A stretch of 64,000 bases of DNA. Source: Pseudomonas sp. HOU2 (GTDB taxonomy: Bacteria > Pseudomonadota > Gammaproteobacteria > Pseudomonadales > Pseudomonadaceae). Numbering within the stretch: the first letter of the stretch is position 1; the number at the start of each line of letters is the position of its first letter. Below the pieces are notes generated by a model, which worked only from the letters and a program-made list of their open reading frames with translations, ran no database searches and was not told the origin of the DNA. The stretch is taken from positions 3,658,001 through 3,722,000 of the forward strand of contig NZ_CP160398.1 of NCBI RefSeq assembly GCF_040729435.1, written 5' to 3'. Shown here one piece after another: positions 32,914 through 42,220 of the stretch. The position numbers and the translations under genes are program-made.

Positions 32914-33972
32914 CTATTCAGCGGATTGCAGGAGCAGGCGCGCTTCGATCAGGGCCTGTTCCCGATTGAGTTCGGCGCGCAGTTCTTCCTCACTCGGCAG
33001 TATAGTTTTGTAACTGCTGGCGAACAGTTGCTCATTGCCCTTGAGCATCGAGTAACGCGCGACCGAGTCGTTGCTCTCTGCACACAGAATGATCCCGACT
33101 GTCGGCTTGTCGCCTTCGCTGCGCTTGAGTTCGTCGTACATGCGCACGTACATGTCCATTTGTCCTACGTCGCGAGCGCTGAGCCTTCCGCTCTTGAGCT
33201 CAATGATCACGAAGCATTTGAGCAAATAGTTGTAGAACACCAGGTCGATGTACAGATCTACATCATGAGTACTGAGGCGTTGCTGGCGAGCGACAAAGGA
33301 AAATCCCTTGCCGAGTTCAAGAAGGAAGCCTTGCAAGTGTTCGATGAGAGCCTGTTCAAGAGCATCCTCTCTGATCTTGCAGGGCGCAGGCAGCCCGAGA
33401 AACTCAAGCAGGACGGGGTCGCGAATGAATTCGCGTGGATTGTTTTTCATCGCCTCAATGTTGATCGAGGCTTCTTCAACCACATCGGCCTTGTCTCGAC
33501 TCATCAGGAGCCGCTCGTAGTAGAGCGTATTGATCTGGCGATCAAGCGCGCGGCTGGACCAGTTCAGGTTGGCGGATTCTTCCACGTACCATTGACGTGC
33601 TTTTGCGTTTTCGACCCGTAACAGCCTGCGATAGTGAGTCCAGCTCAATTCGAGACGCAGTGCGTCTCGAATTGGGAATAACTGATAAAACAGGCGCATC
33701 TTGCGAAGATTGGTTTCATCAAACCCCTTCCCGAACTGCGCCGTCAGATCCTTCGCCAACAAGGCCAGCAACCGCTTGCCATACCCCGCCCGCTGCGCCC
33801 CTTGCTGTTCAAACTCGACAATATGCTGGCCGATCTGCCAGCAGGTCTGCACCTGGATCGTATCCACCGCACGGAGCACTTTTTGCCGCGCCTGGCGGAT
33901 CAGTTCGCCCAACTCTCCCAGCAATGAATCGATTTTCGGGTCTTGCGCATCATCAGTTTTTAACGGGTTCAT
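32914..33972 (-). CDS. YhcG-type PDDEXK nuclease-domain protein (DUF1016)
   Basis: The ATG at 33972 is chosen because GGAAGA lies five bases upstream; the longer frame lacks family similarity. The 352-residue product has an N-terminal helical DUF1016 domain with FPIRDALRLELSWTHYR (about 99-115) and a C-terminal nuclease domain with IDLVFYN (Asp243) and IIELK (Glu258, Lys260), the PD-(D/E)xK core, plus Gln271. The family is widespread beside restriction and defence genes, but here it stands alone. A nuclease activity is expected from the intact motif. Confidence 0.88.
   Translation of the reverse strand: MNPLKTDDAQDPKIDSLLGELGELIRQARQKVLRAVDTIQVQTCWQIGQHIVEFEQQGAQRAGYGKRLLALLAKDLTAQFGKGFDETNLRKMRLFYQLFPIRDALRLELSWTHYRRLLRVENAKARQWYVEESANLNWSSRALDRQINTLYYERLLMSRDKADVVEEASINIEAMKNNPREFIRDPVLLEFLGLPAPCKIREDALEQALIEHLQGFLLELGKGFSFVARQQRLSTHDVDLYIDLVFYNYLLKCFVIIELKSGRLSARDVGQMDMYVRMYDELKRSEGDKPTVGIILCAESNDSVARYSMLKGNEQLFASSYKTILPSEEELRAELNREQALIEARLLLQSAE
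33646..33674. repeat. Perfect 14-base palindrome inside the nuclease gene
   Basis: CAATTCGAGACGCA is followed after one base by its exact reverse complement. It encodes part of the conserved IRDALRLELSW motif. Confidence 0.9.
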
Positions 33973-34230
33973 CGGGTCTTCCGCATCATTGGAAACAGAC
34001 GCAAAAGCATGCCGGGATTCACCGCTCGGCGATGTCGGGCGAGCCTGTGAAGTCAGCCGGAAGGGGGGATGGGTCGTGCAGGACGTTGCCGGCAAAAGGC
34101 GTATTGATAGCAATGGTCTGTAGTCCATTTCGTACATGCGCCAAGTACCAATCAATCTAAAACAAGCCTTGCGGTGCCAAATCTAAAAAAGGGTAACGAT
34201 TGGGTTCTTCAGAACCCGGGAGTCGCCATC

Positions 34231-34680
34231 ATGAAAAACATTCGTTCATTCATGCTGCCGCTCGCTGCTGTCGGTTGGCTGCTGTTGCCTGGCATGTCCC
34301 AGGCCGCCAACCTGGAACCGGTCGACAGTGCCGGCGTGCAAGTCCAGCAACAACAGCAAAACGGCATCAACTACCTGTCCGGCGGGATTGGCCTGGACGA
34401 GTCAAAAGCCATTCAGCAAACCCCCGGTTACAACCTGCACATGACGTTCGCGGTGGGCGCGCAAGACCAGTACACCGCTGATGTCGATGTGACGATTCAA
34501 AAGGCACCGGGGCAAACCGTGCTGACCCTCACTCAAACGGGGCCGCTGGTGTACGTGCAATTGCCACCCGGTAAATACACTGTGCTCGCCACACGCAATG
34601 GCGAAACAAGGCGTGACGTGACAGACGTTGGCAGCGGCACTGCGCGCAATCTGGTGTTCCACTGGAATGACGCTGGATAA
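34231..34680 (+). CDS. Secreted protein with a carboxypeptidase-regulatory-like fold
   Basis: The ATG at 34231 gives 149 residues. A signal peptide (FMLPLAAVGWLLLPGMSQA) ends near residue 25. The mature part contains a short glutamine run, VQQQQQN, and a beta-sandwich-like region, GPLVYVQLPPGKYTVLATRN, typical of carboxypeptidase-regulatory or transthyretin-like domains. It is likely periplasmic. Function unknown. Confidence 0.75.
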   Translation: MKNIRSFMLPLAAVGWLLLPGMSQAANLEPVDSAGVQVQQQQQNGINYLSGGIGLDESKAIQQTPGYNLHMTFAVGAQDQYTADVDVTIQKAPGQTVLTLTQTGPLVYVQLPPGKYTVLATRNGETRRDVTDVGSGTARNLVFHWNDAG

Positions 34681-34702
34681 CGCGGGTGTATTGAAGAATC
34701 GA

Positions 34703-34730
34703 GGCGCGGGTACAATCCCGCGCCTTCCTT
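34703..34730. terminator. Hairpin between convergent genes
   Basis: GGCGCGGG and CCCGCGCC pair perfectly around six bases and are followed by TTCCTTT. It probably serves as the terminator of the 34231 gene. Confidence 0.6.
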
Positions 34731-35080
34731 TACCCCCGCGTACGCTTGGCCTTCTGCTTGTCGCCGGGCTCGCGCGCCATTCGGTGAATCCACAATCCAA
34801 TCCAGCCGACGGCTATCAGGAACAGGGTGCCAACGCACTGCGACACGATCTCGAACCAGAACATTCGGGGTTGCTGCGCCAGGGTGTAGGTATGCCGGGG
34901 GCCGGAGCGGTTCCAGGTGGTAATGGAGCCGCTGATCAGGCTGTGGACGATCAGATAAGTCGACGCGGCGATAAGGAAGGCGATCAGTACGCCGACCAGC
35001 ACCGTCAGCCAGAATGCAATCCGGCTCTGGCGATAGGGTGGCGGATGGGGCAGGGGCACGCGGGTTCTTTTCTGGTTCAT
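34730..35080 (-). CDS. Small inner-membrane protein, unknown function
   Basis: A 116-residue protein with two hydrophobic helices, IAFWLTVLVGVLIAFLIAAS and IVSQCVGTLFLIAVGWIGLW, separated by a polar loop, a proline-rich N-terminus and a basic C-terminal end (KQKAKRTRG). No family recognised. Confidence 0.7.
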   Translation of the reverse strand: MNQKRTRVPLPHPPPYRQSRIAFWLTVLVGVLIAFLIAASTYLIVHSLISGSITTWNRSGPRHTYTLAQQPRMFWFEIVSQCVGTLFLIAVGWIGLWIHRMAREPGDKQKAKRTRG

Positions 35081-35205
35081 CGAGCGGATGACCCTCTTCC
35101 ATAAGGTGCGGCCAAAGTAGCGCGGATCGCCTTTGTTCGAAACCCGTCGCGCATTTGCGCAGCCCAGGAAAAAGGCTGGAATGAGCCGTCATCAAATCGC
35201 AGGCA

Positions 35206-35239
35206 TAAAAAAACCCTGAATCTTGCGATTCAGGGTTTT
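35206..35239 (-). terminator. Terminator of tRNA-Phe
   Basis: AAACCCTGAATC and GATTCAGGGTTT pair perfectly around TTGC; the minus-strand RNA ends in U residues. It starts eight bases after the tRNA 3' end. Confidence 0.92.
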
Positions 35240-35246
35240 CGGTATT

Positions 35247-35322
35247 TGGTGCCCAGAGACGGAATCGAACCGCCGACACGGGGATTTTCAATCCCCTGCT
35301 CTACCGACTGAGCTATCTGGGC
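35247..35322 (-). tRNA. tRNA-Phe (anticodon GAA)
   Basis: 76 bases on the minus strand, GCCCAGATAGCTCAG at the 5' end and TCTGGGCACCA at the 3' end with encoded CCA. The anticodon loop is TTGAAAA (anticodon GAA), and the T arm has GGTTCGATTCC. Confidence 0.97.
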
Positions 35323-35425
35323 AACGGGGCGCATTAAAAGGGTTTTTCGGATTTACGTCAACGACTTTTTTAAAATTTCTTAAATTAATTCCGTCGCTTA
35401 CGATTCGCCCCCCGATTTTGCGGGT

Positions 35426-35698
35426 TTACTCCGCAGGCGGAACGTAGCCTTCAGCTTTGGCATAATCCTCGCCGGAGAAGTACTTGTCCATTTCGCCCTG
35501 AAGATATTTGCGGTCTTCGGCATTCATCATGTTCAGACGTTTTTCGTTGATCAGCAGGGTCTGGTGCTTCTGCCAGTCGGCCCAGGCCTTGGCCGAGACG
35601 TGGTCAAAAATATCCTGACCTTTGGCGCCCGGGAAAGGAGCGCGGTCCAGCGCGGGCAGTTCTTCTTTGTACTTGCGGCACATGATGGTGCGGGTCAT
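35426..35698 (-). CDS. yggX: YggX, Fe(II)-trafficking / oxidative-damage protection protein
   Basis: A 90-residue protein starting [20 protein letters not shown], with the conserved Cys7, [19 protein letters not shown] and [20 protein letters not shown]. YggX protects iron-sulphur clusters from oxidation. It overlaps the mutY stop by four bases; the mutY-yggX pair is conserved in gammaproteobacteria, and MutY itself carries a 4Fe-4S cluster. Confidence 0.96.
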   Translation of the reverse strand: MTRTIMCRKYKEELPALDRAPFPGAKGQDIFDHVSAKAWADWQKHQTLLINEKRLNMMNAEDRKYLQGEMDKYFSGEDYAKAEGYVPPAE

Positions 35699-36762
35699 GA
35701 CAACTCTCCTGCGTTCAATACGGCGGCCGCGCGTTCGAGCAAGGTTTTGACCGGGGCGGCAAGGCCCAGGCGCGGCGGGGTGGCGAGGTTATACCAGAGC
35801 CAGTCGGCCTCGGCCACGTGATGGCTGGCCTCCTGTACCTGAACCAGCCAGGGTTCGATGGACAACTGGAAATGGCTGAACGTGTGGACGAGGCTTGGCA
35901 GCGCCTGCTGCTCGCCCATGGTCAGCGAATGCTGATCGGCCAGATGTTGCAGGTCGTCGAGGTCGTCGAGTTCCGGCAGGCTCCACAAACCGCCCCACAG
36001 GCCGCTGGAGGGCCGACGATAAAGCAGAATCGCGCCTTCTTCGTTGGCGAGCATCGGCATCAGCGTGCGTTTCTGCGGGATGGCCTTGCGCGGTTTGGGG
36101 ATCGGGTAGCGTGTCTCCAGCCCGAGCATGTGCGCCTCGCAACCCTTTTCCAGCGGACACAGCAGGCAGCTGGGTTTGCTGCGGGTGCACAACGTGGCGC
36201 CGAGATCCATCATCGCCTGGGTGTAGGCGTTGACCCGATCGTGCGGCGTGAAACGCTCGGCATTGGCCCACAGCTGCTTGGCGACCTTCGGTTCACCCGG
36301 GTAGCCCTCTTGCGCGGTAAAACGCGCCAGAACGCGTTTGACGTTGCCGTCGAGGATCGGCGCGCGCAGGCCCATGCTGATGCTGGCGATGGCGCCGGCG
36401 GTGGACAGGCCGATCCCCGGCAGATCCGTCAGCTTTTCGACGTCACGGGGAAACTCGCCGCCGTACTGGCTGACGACGATCTTCGCGGTCTTCTGCAAAT
36501 TGCGCGCGCGGGTGTAGTAACCCAGCCCGGTCCACAGGTGCAGCACTTCGTCCTCCGGCGCTTCGGCCAGCGCTTGCACCGTTGGCAGCGCGGCCATGAA
36601 GCGGTCGAAGTAATTGAGCACGGTGCTGACCTGGGTCTGCTGCAACATGATCTCCGACACCCACACCCGATACGGATTGATGTCCTGCTGCCAAGGCAAA
36701 TCGTGGCGGCCGTGGCGGTCGAACCATTCCAGCACCGCCGTGGAAAACTGCTCCGCTCTCAT
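35695..36762 (-). CDS. mutY: A/G-specific adenine glycosylase MutY
   Basis: A 355-residue enzyme that removes adenine mispaired with 8-oxoguanine. Glu37 ([10 protein letters not shown]) and Asp138 ([10 protein letters not shown]) occupy the same numbers as the catalytic residues of E. coli MutY. The helix-hairpin-helix [14 protein letters not shown] lies before Asp138, and the 4Fe-4S ligands follow the C-x6-C-x2-C-x5-C pattern ([17 protein letters not shown]). The C-terminal NUDIX-like domain recognises oxoG. It overlaps asmA and yggX, forming a three-gene operon. Confidence 0.97.
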   Translation of the reverse strand: MRAEQFSTAVLEWFDRHGRHDLPWQQDINPYRVWVSEIMLQQTQVSTVLNYFDRFMAALPTVQALAEAPEDEVLHLWTGLGYYTRARNLQKTAKIVVSQYGGEFPRDVEKLTDLPGIGLSTAGAIASISMGLRAPILDGNVKRVLARFTAQEGYPGEPKVAKQLWANAERFTPHDRVNAYTQAMMDLGATLCTRSKPSCLLCPLEKGCEAHMLGLETRYPIPKPRKAIPQKRTLMPMLANEEGAILLYRRPSSGLWGGLWSLPELDDLDDLQHLADQHSLTMGEQQALPSLVHTFSHFQLSIEPWLVQVQEASHHVAEADWLWYNLATPPRLGLAAPVKTLLERAAAVLNAGELS

Positions 36763-38981
36763 CGCTTGAACAGCCCCTTCAATGCGTTTTTCAATTCCGG
36801 GCTGACCTTGTCGCCGAGTTTTTCATCGATCTTCTCGCTGAGTTTGTCACCTGCGATTTTGGTCGCGACCTGGCCGAGACGTTCGTTGTCCACACGGCAG
36901 GCCTTGGCGCCCAGCTCCAGCGGGCCGCGGCAGCGCAGCGGCCACTCGATGCCGACGAATTTCTCGCCGACCTGACAGGCCGGATCCGGCATGGCGCTGG
37001 TGTCGCCTTCGACGATGATGCCGACGCGGTAATCCATGCCCAGCACGCGCAGGTCGATGTCACCGTCGCCGTTGACGGTCATGCCGGGAATGCGCACTTT
37101 CAGGTCCGGGTTGCTGGCGATACCGTTGCGAAAGCTCAGGTTGCCCTTGAGTTCCTGGAACGGCGTGTCCTTGCCCCGTGGCTCGCCGCTGAGGGTTTTG
37201 CGGTTGAGGGTGGCGATGCCTTTGCACAGTTGCTGTTCAAGGTTGGCGTTGAGCAGCACGCCGTTGTTGATCACGAAACTGGCGTTGCCGTTGAGGGTGT
37301 CGATCAGCGCCTGCTGGCTGTTGCCGCTGCCAGTGAGGCTGCTGGTCAGCGTGACCAAGCCTTTGACCGGCGGATTCTTGCCTTGGCTTTCGAGGATTTT
37401 CTCGGCCGGTACACGGTTGATCCTGGTTTGCAGGTTCAGCACCGGCGCACTCGGGCGCACGTCGAGGGTGCCCTTGGCTTCGAAGTCGCCGTTGTACAGG
37501 CCTCCGCGCAGGTTCTCCAGGGTCAGCAGGCCGCCCTGGCCGGTGGCCTTGAGTGCGGCGTTCTGAATCGGCAGTTTGTCCAGGGTCAGCTGGCCGAAGG
37601 TCAGGTCGGCATCGATGTCGAGTTTGGCCAGACGCTCGACCGGCAGCAGACGCTCGGTGCTCCAGGCGCTTTTGCTTGGCTTGTCCGGCAGCGGAGTGCT
37701 GCCGGCGCCGGCCATGGCATCGGCTTCGGTGCTGGCGACTTCGGCCTGACGCACTTGCGTGGCGTTTTTGGCTTTTTCCGATTTCGGCGGCAGATAGCGG
37801 TCGACGTCAAAGGTGTCAGCCTTGAGGATCGCGCGCAGCGACTGCTTGGCGAAATCTTCCACGGCAATGCGTCCGCTGAAGCTGCTGTCGTCGAGTTTCA
37901 GGTTGATGTTGTCGAAGGCCACGCTGGTTGGCGTGGCGGCCACGCGGCTGACCAGTTCGACTTTGCTCAGGCTGCCGGGCGCCATGGCTGGTAGCGTCTG
38001 GCCGATGCTGTCGACAAATTTCGCCAGATCGAACTGGGCGATCGAGAGACCGCCAGTGATCTGCGGGGTCTTGTCGAGGTCGTTGACCTTCAGCTCACCG
38101 AGCGCGCGCAACTGGTTGGCGGAGATCTTGATCCCGGTCCATTCGGCGACATTCGCTGCCTTGTCCAGGGAGATCTGCCCTTGGGCGGAGAAAGTCATGG
38201 CTTTGCCCTGCAGCGGATCGCCGGTCAGTTCGCCGGACAGTTTCATGTCTTCGAATTTGTAGCGCTGCAGGGCGCGCTCGATGCGCAGCTCGCCGTTGAG
38301 TTCGGTACGCACGCGCAACACAGGCTGATTGGTGCTGAGGAACGCCGTGGCTTTCAGCGGAATGTTGATCGAGTCGTGTACCGCGCCGGTGCTCAGCTGG
38401 ATGCTTTCGGCACTGTATTGCTTGCCGGTCTGCTCGTCGTTGTATTCAACGCGGGCGTTATTGACGGTCAGGCTGTCGATGTCGAGGCGGATCGGCTGCG
38501 GCGGTTTTTCCGGCTGGGCGACCTCTGCAACAGGCGGGCTGGCAGGCGTCGGGCTGCCGGCAGGCGTGGCGGGAGGTGGCAGCTTGCCGATGTCTTCCCA
38601 GTTGCCGTGGCCGTTCTTGTCGCGTTTGAGGCGCAGGTTCAGGCCTTCGACGCGCACATCGCTCATCTGCACTTCGCGGCGCAACAGCGGCAGCACGCGC
38701 ACGGACAGGCCGAGCATCTGCAGGTCGGCATACGGTTCGGTCGGGTTGATCAGGGTGGCGATGCTGGCCTCATGCAGTTCCAGGCCGAGCCACGGGAACA
38801 GGCTCCAGCCGATATCGCCATTGAGCGTCAGCTCGATGTGGGCCTTGTCGCGAGCTATCTGGCGAATCTCGTCTTTGTAGTCGTTGGGATCAAACAGGTG
38901 GGTCAGGGCGAAGCCCGCCGCCACAATGATCAGCAACAGCCCGAGAAGTACCAGACCCAGGATTTTGCCGAACGCTTTCAT
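36759..38981 (-). CDS. AsmA family protein
   Basis: A 740-residue protein with an N-terminal membrane helix (ILGLVLLGLLLIIVAAGFAL) followed at once by THLFDPNDYKDEIRQIA, the standard AsmA opening. The rest is a long periplasmic beta-rich groove, including a proline/alanine spacer near residues 140-165 and the conserved C-terminal region with LNGNASFVINNGVLLNANLE. AsmA-like proteins are thought to move phospholipids between membranes. It is first in the asmA-mutY-yggX operon. Confidence 0.92.
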   Translation of the reverse strand: MKAFGKILGLVLLGLLLIIVAAGFALTHLFDPNDYKDEIRQIARDKAHIELTLNGDIGWSLFPWLGLELHEASIATLINPTEPYADLQMLGLSVRVLPLLRREVQMSDVRVEGLNLRLKRDKNGHGNWEDIGKLPPPATPAGSPTPASPPVAEVAQPEKPPQPIRLDIDSLTVNNARVEYNDEQTGKQYSAESIQLSTGAVHDSINIPLKATAFLSTNQPVLRVRTELNGELRIERALQRYKFEDMKLSGELTGDPLQGKAMTFSAQGQISLDKAANVAEWTGIKISANQLRALGELKVNDLDKTPQITGGLSIAQFDLAKFVDSIGQTLPAMAPGSLSKVELVSRVAATPTSVAFDNINLKLDDSSFSGRIAVEDFAKQSLRAILKADTFDVDRYLPPKSEKAKNATQVRQAEVASTEADAMAGAGSTPLPDKPSKSAWSTERLLPVERLAKLDIDADLTFGQLTLDKLPIQNAALKATGQGGLLTLENLRGGLYNGDFEAKGTLDVRPSAPVLNLQTRINRVPAEKILESQGKNPPVKGLVTLTSSLTGSGNSQQALIDTLNGNASFVINNGVLLNANLEQQLCKGIATLNRKTLSGEPRGKDTPFQELKGNLSFRNGIASNPDLKVRIPGMTVNGDGDIDLRVLGMDYRVGIIVEGDTSAMPDPACQVGEKFVGIEWPLRCRGPLELGAKACRVDNERLGQVATKIAGDKLSEKIDEKLGDKVSPELKNALKGLFKR

Positions 38982-39059
38982 GGGCGAGTCCTTGTAGTTA
39001 GTCGAATTCGTAATTTAGCCGGGGAGTATAGCGCTGCATCCGCCCGGTTCGGGGCGCTG

Positions 39060-39464
39060 TCATGTCGCGATGACGTCCAGCGGCAATTGCAATTTGGTAG
39101 CCAGCGCCTGAGCTTCAAGGTGTCCGGCCGGTGCCAGCAGGCGCAGTTGGGCTCCCGCTTGCGACGCCATTTTCTGTGCTTGGTTCACCAGCCGCTCGGC
39201 TACCCCACGGCGCCGGGTGACTTTTCGTACACACAAATGTGACAAGTACCAAACCCTGTCGTGCCTTGTCAGGCGTGCTGCACCGAGCAGGCGATCGTTG
39301 AAACGTCCTGCAATCAAAGAGCCGTCAGCCAGGCTGTTTTCGATCAGTTGAGCGTCCCCGGAAAACGGTGCGAATAGCCATTGCGGAGCGTCACGATAGA
39401 TTTTTTGCAGGTCCTGTTGATCCTGGTAACTGGCATCGTTCAGCGCTTGGACAGCGATCGGCAT
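39060..39464 (-). CDS. PanZ-like GNAT-fold acetyl-CoA sensor
   Basis: A 134-residue GNAT-fold protein beginning MPIAVQALNDASYQDQQDLQ with YRDAPQWLFAPF, then a GNAT core (LSHLCVRKVTRRRGVAERLV) with the pyrophosphate-binding R-R-x-G-V-A motif. In enterobacteria PanZ binds aspartate decarboxylase PanD and controls its maturation by sensing acetyl-CoA. In pseudomonads the role is less certain. Confidence 0.8.
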   Translation of the reverse strand: MPIAVQALNDASYQDQQDLQKIYRDAPQWLFAPFSGDAQLIENSLADGSLIAGRFNDRLLGAARLTRHDRVWYLSHLCVRKVTRRRGVAERLVNQAQKMASQAGAQLRLLAPAGHLEAQALATKLQLPLDVIAT

Positions 39465-39687
39465 GGCTTTTTCCTGTGGGGACGAGATCAGATGACATGA
39501 AAAAGGTGATATCAGTTTGGTTTTTCTGTCACGTGCAAATGGTAACCTTCGCCGGTTCGTCCGTCCTTCTGCGACTTAACGTCGCGCCTTCAAGGAGCTT
39601 CACCCGAAAAAACGGTCATGCCTGCGTGCATAAAGGCCGAGGGTGAGCAGTGGCTGGCGAACCATACTAATAATTGGGGGATACACA

Positions 39688-41352
39688 ATGAGCACGAGCA
39701 TCACGGCGGACGGCCTTCGCGCCGACCAGCCTGCGTTCCTGTCCAAGGAACGCATCATCGCCAAGCCCGGTTTCAACCGCTGGCTGGTTCCACCGGCCGC
39801 TCTGGCCATCCACCTGTGCATCGGCATGGCCTACGGTTTCTCGGTGTTCTGGTTGCCGCTGTCCAAGGCGCTGGGCGTCACCGCTCCGGTGGCTTGCGCA
39901 CCGGACATGAGCTTCATCGCTCAGGTCTTCTCTTCGCAATGCGACTGGCCGATCTCCATGCTCGGCTGGATCTACACGCTGTTCTTCATCTTCCTCGGCT
40001 GCTCGGCCGCGATCTGGGGTGGCTGGCTGGAACACGCCGGGCCACGCAAGGCTGGTGTGGTTTCGGCACTGTGCTGGTGCGGCGGTCTGCTGATCTCGGC
40101 GCTGGGGATTTATACCCACCAGATCTGGCTGATGTGGATCGGCTCCGGCGTGATCGGCGGTATCGGTCTGGGCCTGGGCTACATTTCGCCGGTATCGACC
40201 CTGATCAAGTGGTTCCCGGACAAGCGCGGCATGGCGACCGGCATGGCGATCATGGGCTTCGGTGGCGGCGCGATGGTCGGTGCACCGTTGGCGACTGCGC
40301 TGATGAGCCACTTCGCTTCGCCTGCCGGTGTCGGTGTGTGGCAGAGCTTCGTGGCCATGGCGGCGATCTACTTCGTGTTCATGATCGGTGGCGCCCTGGC
40401 TTACCGCGTGCCGCCAACCGGCTGGAAGCCTGAAGGCTGGACCGCTCCGGCAAAGAAAGCGTCGAACGCGATGATCACCCACCGTCACGTGCACGTGAAT
40501 GTGGCGTGGAAAACCCCGCAGTTCCGTCTGGTGTGGCTGGTGCTGTGCCTGAACGTATCGGCCGGTATCGGCATCCTCGGCATGGCTTCGCCACTGCTGC
40601 AGGAAGTGTTCGGCGGCAAGCTGCTGGGCGTCGACGTGCCGTTCGGTCAACTGGACGCCGGGCAACTGGCTTCGATCGCCGCGATCGCTGCCGGCTTCAC
40701 CGGTCTGCTGAGCCTGTTCAACATCGGAGGCCGCTTCTTCTGGGCTTCGTTCTCGGACTACCTGGGACGCAAAAACACCTACTTCGTGTTCTTCGCCCTC
40801 GGTTTTGCCCTGTACGCGCTGATCCCGAACATGGGCCATCTGGGCAATGTTGCGCTGTTCGTGGCGGCGTTCTGCATCATCCTGTCGATGTACGGTGGTG
40901 GTTTCGCGACCGTTCCGGCGTATCTGGCTGACCTGTTCGGCACGCAGATGGTCGGTGCGATCCACGGTCGCCTGCTGACTGCCTGGGCCGCCGCCGGCGT
41001 GCTCGGTCCGGTGTTGGTGAACTACCTGCGTGAGTATCAGCTGAGCATCGGCGTTGAACGCGCCGCCGCTTACGACATCACCCTGTACATCCTCGCGGGC
41101 CTGCTGGTGCTGGGATTCCTGTGCAACCTGCTGGTGCGTCCGGTGGCCGACAAGTACTTCATGACCGACGCTGAACTGGCCGCCGAACAGGCGCTGGGCC
41201 ACGATAAAGGTGCTGATGCCAGCACCGTGCTGGAGTGGAAAGCCGCACCGGGCAGCAAGCCGCTGGCGATTGCCGCGTGGCTGGCGGTGGGTATTCCGTT
41301 GGCGTGGGGTGTGTGGGTGACCCTGCAGAAGACGGCGGTACTGTTTCACTAA
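39688..41352 (+). CDS. OFA-family major facilitator transporter (oxalate/formate antiporter-like)
   Basis: The ATG at 39688 (MSTSITADGLRADQPAFL) gives 554 residues with a leader sequence upstream. About 12-14 membrane helices are present; the cytoplasmic loop 2-3 has WLEHAGPRKAG, and GYISPVSTLIKWFPDKRGMA is the signature of the OFA family. The second half contains FSDYLGRKNTYF and GGFATVPAYLADLFG. Substrate is probably an organic anion. A hydrophilic insert, WTAPAKKASNAMITHRHVHV, joins the two halves. Confidence 0.85.
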   Translation: MSTSITADGLRADQPAFLSKERIIAKPGFNRWLVPPAALAIHLCIGMAYGFSVFWLPLSKALGVTAPVACAPDMSFIAQVFSSQCDWPISMLGWIYTLFFIFLGCSAAIWGGWLEHAGPRKAGVVSALCWCGGLLISALGIYTHQIWLMWIGSGVIGGIGLGLGYISPVSTLIKWFPDKRGMATGMAIMGFGGGAMVGAPLATALMSHFASPAGVGVWQSFVAMAAIYFVFMIGGALAYRVPPTGWKPEGWTAPAKKASNAMITHRHVHVNVAWKTPQFRLVWLVLCLNVSAGIGILGMASPLLQEVFGGKLLGVDVPFGQLDAGQLASIAAIAAGFTGLLSLFNIGGRFFWASFSDYLGRKNTYFVFFALGFALYALIPNMGHLGNVALFVAAFCIILSMYGGGFATVPAYLADLFGTQMVGAIHGRLLTAWAAAGVLGPVLVNYLREYQLSIGVERAAAYDITLYILAGLLVLGFLCNLLVRPVADKYFMTDAELAAEQALGHDKGADASTVLEWKAAPGSKPLAIAAWLAVGIPLAWGVWVTLQKTAVLFH

Positions 41353-41376
41353 GGTGTTAGCTGGATAAACACCGAA

Positions 41377-41471
41377 CCTGTGGGAGCGAGCTTGCTCGCG
41401 AAGGCGCAGTGTCAGTCGACATCAGTGTTGGCTGAACTACCGCATTCGCGAGCAAGCTCGCTCCCACATTT
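41377..41471. repeat. Inverted pair of Pseudomonas REP elements (GTGGGAGCGAGC type)
   Basis: TGTGGGAGCGAGCTTGCTCG at the left and its reverse complement at the right (41446-41468) enclose about 45 bases. Each half is also a palindrome. This is the common REP/BIME type of P. fluorescens. Confidence 0.93.
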
Positions 41472-41582
41472 GTTTTCGGGGGTGCCTGTAATGGCTTGTA
41501 TGGACATGTCTACCCGCGACAGCCGGGGCTTCTGTCCGTCAGGCATCTCACGTCGCGTGTTTCTGTTTCGGCCCCGCGTGCC

Positions 41583-41588
41583 TATAAT
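41583..41588 (+). promoter_or_regulatory. Possible -10 element before hisB
   Basis: TATAAT at 41583-41588 lies 39 bases before the hisB ATG. A TTTCTG 17 bases upstream is a weak -35. Confidence 0.45.
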
Positions 41589-41626
41589 GGCTGCCTTTTT
41601 CGCCCAATGATTTTGCGGAGCTGGTG

Positions 41627-42220
41627 ATGGCCGAACGTAAGGCGTCTGTCGAGCGCGACACTCTGGAAACCCAGATCAAAGCCTCGATCAACCTTGATGG
41701 CACCGGAAAGGCCCGATTCGATATCGGTGTTCCTTTTCTTGAGCACATGCTGGATCAGATCGCCCGTCACGGGTTGATCGACCTGGATATTGAATGCAAG
41801 GGCGATCTGCATATCGACGACCACCATACTGTGGAAGACGTCGGTATCACCCTCGGCCAGGCCTTCGCCAAAGCCATCGGCGACAAGAAAGGCATCCGTC
41901 GCTACGGCCACGCCTACGTGCCGCTCGATGAAGCGCTGTCGCGCGTGGTGATCGACTTCTCCGGCCGTCCAGGCCTGCAGATGCACGTGCCGTATACCCG
42001 TGCCACCGTGGGCGGCTTCGACGTCGACCTGTTCCAGGAATTCTTCCAGGGCTTCGTCAACCACGCCTTGGTCAGCCTGCACATCGACAACCTGCGTGGC
42101 ACCAACACCCACCACCAGATCGAAACCGTGTTCAAGGCTTTCGGCCGCGCCCTGCGCATGGCCGTCGAGCTGGATGAGCGCATGGCCGGGCAAATGCCAT
42201 CGACCAAAGGCGTTCTGTAA
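41627..42220 (+). CDS. hisB: Imidazoleglycerol-phosphate dehydratase
   Basis: The ATG at 41627 ([18 protein letters not shown]) gives 197 residues, the family length in pseudomonads; the GTG three bases earlier is not needed. The metal-binding motifs [10 protein letters not shown] and GTNTHHQIE are intact. It catalyses step six of histidine synthesis. Only the dehydratase is present, without the phosphatase domain of the enterobacterial bifunctional enzyme. Its stop overlaps the hisH start by one base. Confidence 0.98.
   Translation: MAERKASVERDTLETQIKASINLDGTGKARFDIGVPFLEHMLDQIARHGLIDLDIECKGDLHIDDHHTVEDVGITLGQAFAKAIGDKKGIRRYGHAYVPLDEALSRVVIDFSGRPGLQMHVPYTRATVGGFDVDLFQEFFQGFVNHALVSLHIDNLRGTNTHHQIETVFKAFGRALRMAVELDERMAGQMPSTKGVL

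Noticed and set aside
33973..34155. Longer N-terminus for the YhcG-type nuclease
   Set aside because: The extra 61 residues show no family similarity, and a good ribosome site sits before the ATG at 33972.
39667..41349. 560-codon leftward frame opposite the OFA transporter
   Set aside because: Same reasons: antisense, polar repetitive composition, no ribosome site.
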